A DNA stretch of 63,807 nt from Stenocarpella maydis. Its lineage: Eukaryota; Ascomycota; Sordariomycetes; Diaporthales; Diaporthaceae. The stretch spans positions 1 through 63,807 of the forward strand of contig NQMI01000200.1 in NCBI GenBank assembly GCA_002270565.1. Reading direction: 5' to 3'. The notes under the pieces were generated by a model. It was not told the origin of the DNA and made no database searches. It saw only the letters and a list, made by a program, of their open reading frames with translations. Position 1 is the first letter of the stretch, and the number at the start of each line of letters is the position of its first letter. This document shows positions 59,037 through 63,807 of this stretch, one piece after another. The position numbers and the translations under genes are program-made.

Positions 59037-59936
59037 AGACTTCCGCGCTTTCTACCACAGTCCATCGCTGCCAGGTTCTATAATCCTTTTAGCAACTACA
59101 GACATTCAGTCAGTTGATCCAACCAGTTGAGCCAAAAGACCAGAATATCCAACCGAGAGGTTGGACCTCCCTTGCAGTATATAAGGCCGTGCCCTGACAT
59201 TCATTTTGGATCAGAATGGAGACTTCAACTACCCCTTACGGAGATGGAATACACCTAGAGGATGCTTACCCCTTCATGCTTCTTTGTGATTCACAGCTAT
59301 TTCCAGTACTTATTCATATTATTTAAATGCATGAAATACATCTCATGACAAAATCTTAGAAAGACTAATAACTTAAATAATATAATAGTTTTAATTACTT
59401 AACTAAACCTTTTTTTAACGTTTCTATATAATATATAATATATAATTCTTATTTAGCTACTATAATTAACTTAGCTTATTAGCTAAAGATATTAAGAGAC
59501 TAGAATTTTTAATTAAGAGGCTAGAAACCTTAAGTAGTATATAAACTTATTTTATTTTATTGTATTACTTTATCTCAGTAGCATTATAATATACTTTAAC
59601 ATAAATATTTCTTTAAATTAATTATAAAATTTTAAAACTTTATAATAAATATTAGAATCTAAAATATAAATTTTATATAATATTTCTAACTTTTAAAAAA
59701 TTTATTTTATAAAATATAAAGTTCTAAAAGTAAATACAAACTTGATAAGTAATGAAATAATGGTCTGCTTATGCCTAGAGGGCGTTATGCTAAGGCGCTA
59801 AGCACTAGGCAGTTAGTGGCCGTACGTTAGGCTAGTGTCATTAATAGCGCCCCCATGTACCTATAGCTAGACCTTCTAAGGGGCTGCAGCTACGCTGCCA
59901 CTCTCCCCTTTATGATAGCTGAGAATTAATTAGTTA
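59037..59936. other. AT-rich block
   Basis: After the 3' flank of the metalloproteinase gene, 59320-59760 is almost pure A and T with many TATA/TTAA steps and no ORF. It looks like repeat DNA mutated by RIP. From 59770 to 59930 the composition returns to normal, again without a gene. Confidence 0.65.
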
Positions 59937-60319
59937 ACGTAGGGTACCAAGAAGTGGCCACCCTGATTTTCCATACAAAAAACGTCTGTGCCAACCCTGC
60001 TAAAACCTTTAAACTAAGCCTAAAATGGATATAAGTTGAAGGGTAGCTTAATTTAATATACTTTAGTTATAGTTTTTTTAACAAGAATTTTAGAATTTTA
60101 TTACGTAAGCTATATCAGAAAATCGAAATTACAAGGGTCCGAAACCAAATTTCTTGAATAATTAAGTGAAAAAAAATTCTAAAATTCGAGAAAACAATAT
60201 AGTAACTTATTTATATACTTATAATCAAACCTTGAAAATTTGGTTTATTTTGGGTATAGTTTAAGGGTTTTAGCAGGGTGGCCACTTCCTGGTCCTGGCT
60301 ACTTCCTAGTACCCTACGT
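59937..60319. mobile_element. MITE-like element, 383 bp, TA target duplication
   Basis: The left end starts ACGTAGGGTACCAAGAAGT and the reverse complement of the right end starts ACGTAGGGTACTAGGAAGT. TA flanks both ends (59935-59936 and 60320-60321). A subterminal segment, ACCCTGCTAAAACC followed by TTAAACTA, is also present at both ends in opposite orientation. The centre is AT-rich and itself partly palindromic, and no ORF is present. The TA duplication and inverted ends point to a non-autonomous Tc1/mariner (pogo/Fot1-like) relative. Confidence 0.75.
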
Positions 60320-60321
60320 TA

Positions 60322-61077
60322 TTACTTATCCAAGCGTATTTAGATATATAATATAGTTAACTAACAATAATTTTAATTGTAGTTCCATACTTAACATATA
60401 AGATAATAATATATATTAGGTATAATAACTTTAGTATCTAAATTGGATTTAATAATAACGCTTAAATTAGGGGAGTTTACATAGGAAAGCCGCGCTGAAC
60501 CAGGGGGCGCGCTAAACCCGGGCCGCCCTCTATAAATAATATCTCTGTCAGGAGCATCTTCAGCGCGCTGTCACGCGTCATTAATGAACCTTCTTCCGGC
60601 ATTACGTAATGAGAACTCAGATTTGTAGCCAAGGTTGAAACGGCTCGGGCGTCCTGTCCCGGCACACCGAGATCTACTGCATTTTTCTCCTTGGTTGCAT
60701 TCATTAGTTCGAGGCTCGTAGACCGGCGCCGAACAGTAGCACCGATCCGGCGTCACAAATAGAAGTGGATATGAAATGCCGAGGTTACCTGTTAGGTACT
60801 TCATCCAGACCGTTGTAATTTCGGGTTTCAAGGTCACCGACAAGTGCGAGAGGACAAACAATTGTCGGATAACGTGGACATAACTGATAATCATGGAGCC
60901 ATTTTGACACCGAAAAGACGAGTATTTATAGACCATTCGTACGCCGCAGTTTCTCTTCAAATTATGTGCAATCCCGCAGCATTGATTCTTGCTCCAGGTC
61001 GGCAACAACATTCCCACGAAGCATAAATTCACTTGTACTGCTGGTAATTTGGAGTCCGAGAGGCAGACAAACTTAAA
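60322..61077. other. intergenic, hydrolase promoter
   Basis: AT-rich to about 60475, then normal composition. A 153-aa minus frame at 60571-61032 shows no family features and overlaps the expected promoter of the hydrolase gene. Confidence 0.5.
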
Positions 61078-62073
61078 ATGATGGAGGCTTTCGCGAAGAA
61101 GACTATCAGGACGTCTCGAGGTTATACATATACGTACTATACTATCGACGGCGATCCGTCTCTCCCTACCCTATTTTTTCAGCATGGCTGGCCAGACAAC
61201 GCCGAGTTGTGGAAAGATGTTGCTCCTCCGCTGCGGTCAACTAAGCATCCCATGATTGTTCCTGATCTTCTCGGATACGATGGCACCGACAAGCCCACAG
61301 ACCCTGCTGAATACAGATGGGATAAGATGCTGCAAGATCTCATCGAAATTGCCGACAAAGAGCATGCGACCAAGATCATTTCCATTGGCCACGACTTCGG
61401 CTCTGCCTGTGCTTCGCACTTATACTGTTACTATCCAGATCGCGTTGTTGGCCTCGTCAATATCAATGTTCCATATGCCCCCCCTGGTCGCCAGCCATTC
61501 GACCTGGACGCTTTCAATGCAATGGCCCAACGGGCCTACGGTCATCCCCTCTTCGCATACTGGCATCTGTTTACTGCTGAAGACGGCCCGGAGATACTCA
61601 GGAGAGACCTAAACCGTCTGTACGACGCGCTCCACGCGCAAGGAGAGACCATCAAAGATCTATTCTGTGTCAGGGACGCACTCCGCAATCACCTACTTGG
61701 TGATGGACCTAATTTTCCTGTCCGATCTTATGCCCAAGATCCTGCGCTCCGGCAAGCCTTTGTGGATCGCTTCAACCGCGATGGCTTCGAAGGGCCTCAG
61801 TGCTGGTATAAAGCTAGATTCCTCAACCACCAGTACGAAGCCGACAAAAATCTCCCCGAGGATAGGGATAAGGTCAAGGTTCCAGCGCTATTCGTTGGTG
61901 GCAAAGAAGACGCAGTATGCCGTCCTGAGGGCATGATTCCGCATATTGAGGCAGGACTGCTACCCAACCTGGAGCAGAAGCCTTTGCTGGAAGCAGGTCA
62001 TTGGGTTCCGTTTGAGAAGCCAAATGAGCTAGTCGCCTTTATCGAACCGTGGATAAAGAAAAATTTTAGCTAG
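61078..62073 (+). CDS. alpha/beta hydrolase, epoxide-hydrolase-like
   Basis: Single-exon protein of 331 aa, usual for soluble epoxide hydrolases. The N-terminal block FFQHGWPDNAELWKDV contains the oxyanion-hole HGWPD motif. The nucleophile elbow is IGHDFGSAC, with Asp rather than Ser, which fits epoxide hydrolases or haloalkane dehalogenase-like enzymes. The cap domain has tyrosines (AYGHPLFAYWH, QCWYKARFLNHQY) that could activate the epoxide. The acid is probably in FVGGKEDAVC and the catalytic His in LEAGHWVPFEKP. Two consecutive ATG codons open the frame. No signal peptide, so cytosolic. It stands alone between an AT-rich transposon block and gene-poor DNA. Epoxide substrate unknown; detoxification is a guess. 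Confidence 0.9.
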   Translation: MMEAFAKKTIRTSRGYTYTYYTIDGDPSLPTLFFQHGWPDNAELWKDVAPPLRSTKHPMIVPDLLGYDGTDKPTDPAEYRWDKMLQDLIEIADKEHATKIISIGHDFGSACASHLYCYYPDRVVGLVNINVPYAPPGRQPFDLDAFNAMAQRAYGHPLFAYWHLFTAEDGPEILRRDLNRLYDALHAQGETIKDLFCVRDALRNHLLGDGPNFPVRSYAQDPALRQAFVDRFNRDGFEGPQCWYKARFLNHQYEADKNLPEDRDKVKVPALFVGGKEDAVCRPEGMIPHIEAGLLPNLEQKPLLEAGHWVPFEKPNELVAFIEPWIKKNFS

Positions 62074-62871
62074 TAGAGACAGTACTAGCATATGTATGTA
62101 GTTTATCATAGAACTGCCAACCGACATTCGATGTTCGCAATAGCGGCATCCGTCATCTTTGGTTTCTCTCACGCGAACTACAGGGTCCTCCAAAGCCTTA
62201 ACCTGAAGAGGCTATGCCTGTTGTCCGTTCACATGTGACGGCAATCCACACAGACGAAATTGGCCGGCCTTGCCCGCTGGTAGACACTATTGGCCCGGGA
62301 AGGGGCACGCGGTGCCCCAGAGTGCATGTAAGGAGAAATTTCGCGCATATAGTAGCCGCACGGGAGGCTTCTCCTCCCGAACATAGCGCGAGTACCCAGG
62401 GCTGGGCCCCACAATCAACTAATCAACATTGAATCATCGCCTGCCTCTGGCTTGGAGCTTGTGCTCTAAGTAGGGCCAGCACTTAGCTCCGAGTTACACA
62501 ATGGCCCGTGATAACAAATGTTAGCACGGTGCTAATAGTGTCCGCTGTGTGCATCGAACTTGTATAACACCCAGTCTGGGGCCTCTTTCTCGTTATTGAC
62601 GCCGTGCTAATATCTGTGACCTCTCACCACTGTCCCCCTTCAGGATTTAGAAGCCTGGCATTTTCTAGCCAAGCCTTACCTCTTTTATATAAAATTCAGC
62701 TTTGCAGCCGCATGAGTCGCAACAAGTGTCACCAAAGCTGCCCACAAATCACAACACCACGATCTCATCACCCACCACGAGCAACACATTCTTTTTAGTA
62801 GCATTCTTCAAGCCAACACCGACCAAAGCCCAATACACGGGGTTACTATTGACAAGGCAGATCTAAGGACC
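62074..62871. other. intergenic with short palindrome
   Basis: No gene. TTAGCACGGTGCTAA at 62521-62535 is a perfect 7-nt inverted repeat with one central base; a half-copy CGTGCTAA lies at about 62603-62610. The last 170 bases look like a promoter and leader (TATAAAA at about 62687, then CACC/ACAAC-rich sequence). Confidence 0.5.
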
Positions 62872-63171
62872 ATGGCGCAGTCAGAAACCATTGAGGGGTT
62901 TGCTGCAGAGAGATTGCCAGCAAAGCCGCACGATATCACTGGGACCCAGCTTGGCATGAGAGACTGTACTGAAATTGGGTGCGCTTCTCCAAAATGGGTG
63001 CCCTCCGCGAGCTCTGAAATTGTGCTCGATTTCTTGCCTTTTTTACTTTCTTTCTGCCAGCCGCGGGGTTCTCGGACCAAGCATACTCGAAGCACTTATG
63101 AGGAATACTCCAGAGCTCTAGTAGGGGGGAGGAGAAGGATTTCTTATCGACGTTTATCAGCTCATATCTAA
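62872..63171 (+). CDS. hypothetical protein, probably a truncated gene start
   Basis: Not recognised. 99 aa from an ATG in a good context (GGACCATGG) after a normal-looking leader. The first 50 residues (MAQSETIEGFAAERLPAKPH ... SPKWVPSASSE) look like real protein, but the following 45 are basic, low in order and unlike them. I suspect that the original gene was cut at about 63015-63030 by insertion or deletion. It could also be a chance frame. Confidence 0.3.
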   Translation: MAQSETIEGFAAERLPAKPHDITGTQLGMRDCTEIGCASPKWVPSASSEIVLDFLPFLLSFCQPRGSRTKHTRSTYEEYSRALVGGRRRISYRRLSAHI

Positions 63172-63807
63172 CAGTCGTGATAGGTCCAGTACTGTGGGGG
63201 TCTAGGAGATAGCCTCGTCACGAGGCTATCGCTATTTCCTTAGTTATCATCAGGTCCTGAGCCTATTGTTATCATCATCGTGTTTATTATTTAATGCTGG
63301 GCCTTGAGCACTTAGGATTATATGAAGAGACTGTTTGCAGCTCTGCTTTTTGACTCCCTCCCCCCCCCCCCCCAAAAAAAAAAAAAACTTATAACTAGTG
63401 TTTGTCCGGAGTAAGAATGAAAAACGCAGCCTTAGGAGACATGCCTTTAGCCACAGCCGGGAGCGCCCGTCACAAGCTCGGGTTGCTCCCGTCTGCGCTT
63501 AACTAATCACAATATTACATATATTTTTTGGAGATTGAGGATTCACACCGACGAATTCGGGGCGTAACAACCGCATACGATAGTTGACCCCGCGCTGCAA
63601 GCAATCAGAGCGCCTCGTTATACACCGCAGCTTGGCCCCACACACCGTACGCCAGTGTTTTATGCCCCCAACTTGCAGACCTGCTATTCCTCCTTCAGCC
63701 ACCAAACAATACTCCCCCGCTAATCACCCACTACTTATGATATCAACTAGATCTTCTTATGATTAGGATCTGTTCTGCATTTAAGAAATATATATATTAT
63801 TAGTTCT
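63172..63807. other. right edge, repeats and homopolymers
   Basis: Contains a perfect 23-nt palindrome (63208-63230), a C14 run directly followed by an A14 run (63360-63387), and no supported gene. Confidence 0.55.
63208..63230. repeat. perfect palindrome, 11-nt arms
   Basis: GATAGCCTCGT and ACGAGGCTATC flank a single C. As RNA it would form a stable hairpin only with a larger loop; as DNA it could be a protein-binding site or part of a repeat element. Confidence 0.85.

Noticed and set aside
60571..61032. 153-aa minus ORF beside the hydrolase gene
   Set aside because: Lies in the expected promoter of the hydrolase; mixed composition and no family features.

Overview
The window is nuclear DNA of a filamentous ascomycete (Pezizomycotina, probably a sordariomycete). 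Coding genes are GC-rich and are broken by short GT..AG introns, about 56-250 nt, with CTAAC/CTGAC-type branch points. The families are typical of such fungi: GMC oxidoreductase, Clr5-domain protein, Yae1, mitochondrial uS8m, homoisocitrate dehydrogenase of the aminoadipate lysine route, and GPI-anchored secreted proteins. AT-rich gene-free blocks suggest old repeats, possibly mutated by RIP. Species cannot be told from the sequence alone. All exon joins below were made by reading splice sites by eye and checking phase.

Left part (1-19.3 kb) is an accessory-looking region. It has a small cysteine-rich secreted protein (1628-2491), a secreted GMC oxidoreductase (2994-5002, minus), a GPI-anchored serine-rich secreted protein (6840-7675), two decayed genes (a conserved fungal protein at 9161-11723 and a cytochrome P450 fossil at 13115-14885 that has lost its heme cysteine), and a GPI-anchored GH31 alpha-glucosidase (15854-19263, minus). 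A gene-free interval of about 4.5 kb follows.

The middle (23.8-52.6 kb) is a housekeeping block: vacuolar-type Ca2+/H+ exchanger (23771-26807), SPRY-domain protein (27622-28952), ROK1 RNA helicase (30351-32411, minus) divergent from a Clr5-domain protein (32832-34922), YAE1 (35989-36714), a small one-TM protein (38322-38935), a conserved fungal protein whose 3' half is frameshifted (40354-41911, minus), MRPS8 (42993-43484), an Ala/Pro-rich mucin-like protein (44191-46204, minus), LYS12 (48304-49498), MEF1 (49993-52596, minus) and a tRNA-Glu(CUC) (52944-53015).

The right part (53-63.8 kb) is repeat-rich again: a tRNA-proximal AT-rich stretch, a pseudogene with a TGG-to-TGA stop (54807-55676), a foldback sequence, a zinc metalloproteinase joined to a jacalin-like lectin domain (56612-59036), a very AT-rich block holding a 383-bp MITE-like element with TA target duplication (59937-60319), an epoxide-hydrolase-like enzyme (61078-62073), and an apparently truncated ORF near the edge.

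The genes do not form one pathway. Mitochondrial translation (MRPS8, MEF1), ribosome maturation (ROK1 directly, YAE1 through ABCE1 loading) and lysine synthesis (LYS12) lie near each other, but each has its own promoter. The least expected observation is a candidate 3-nt microexon followed by a 16-nt exon in the Ca2+/H+ exchanger gene.
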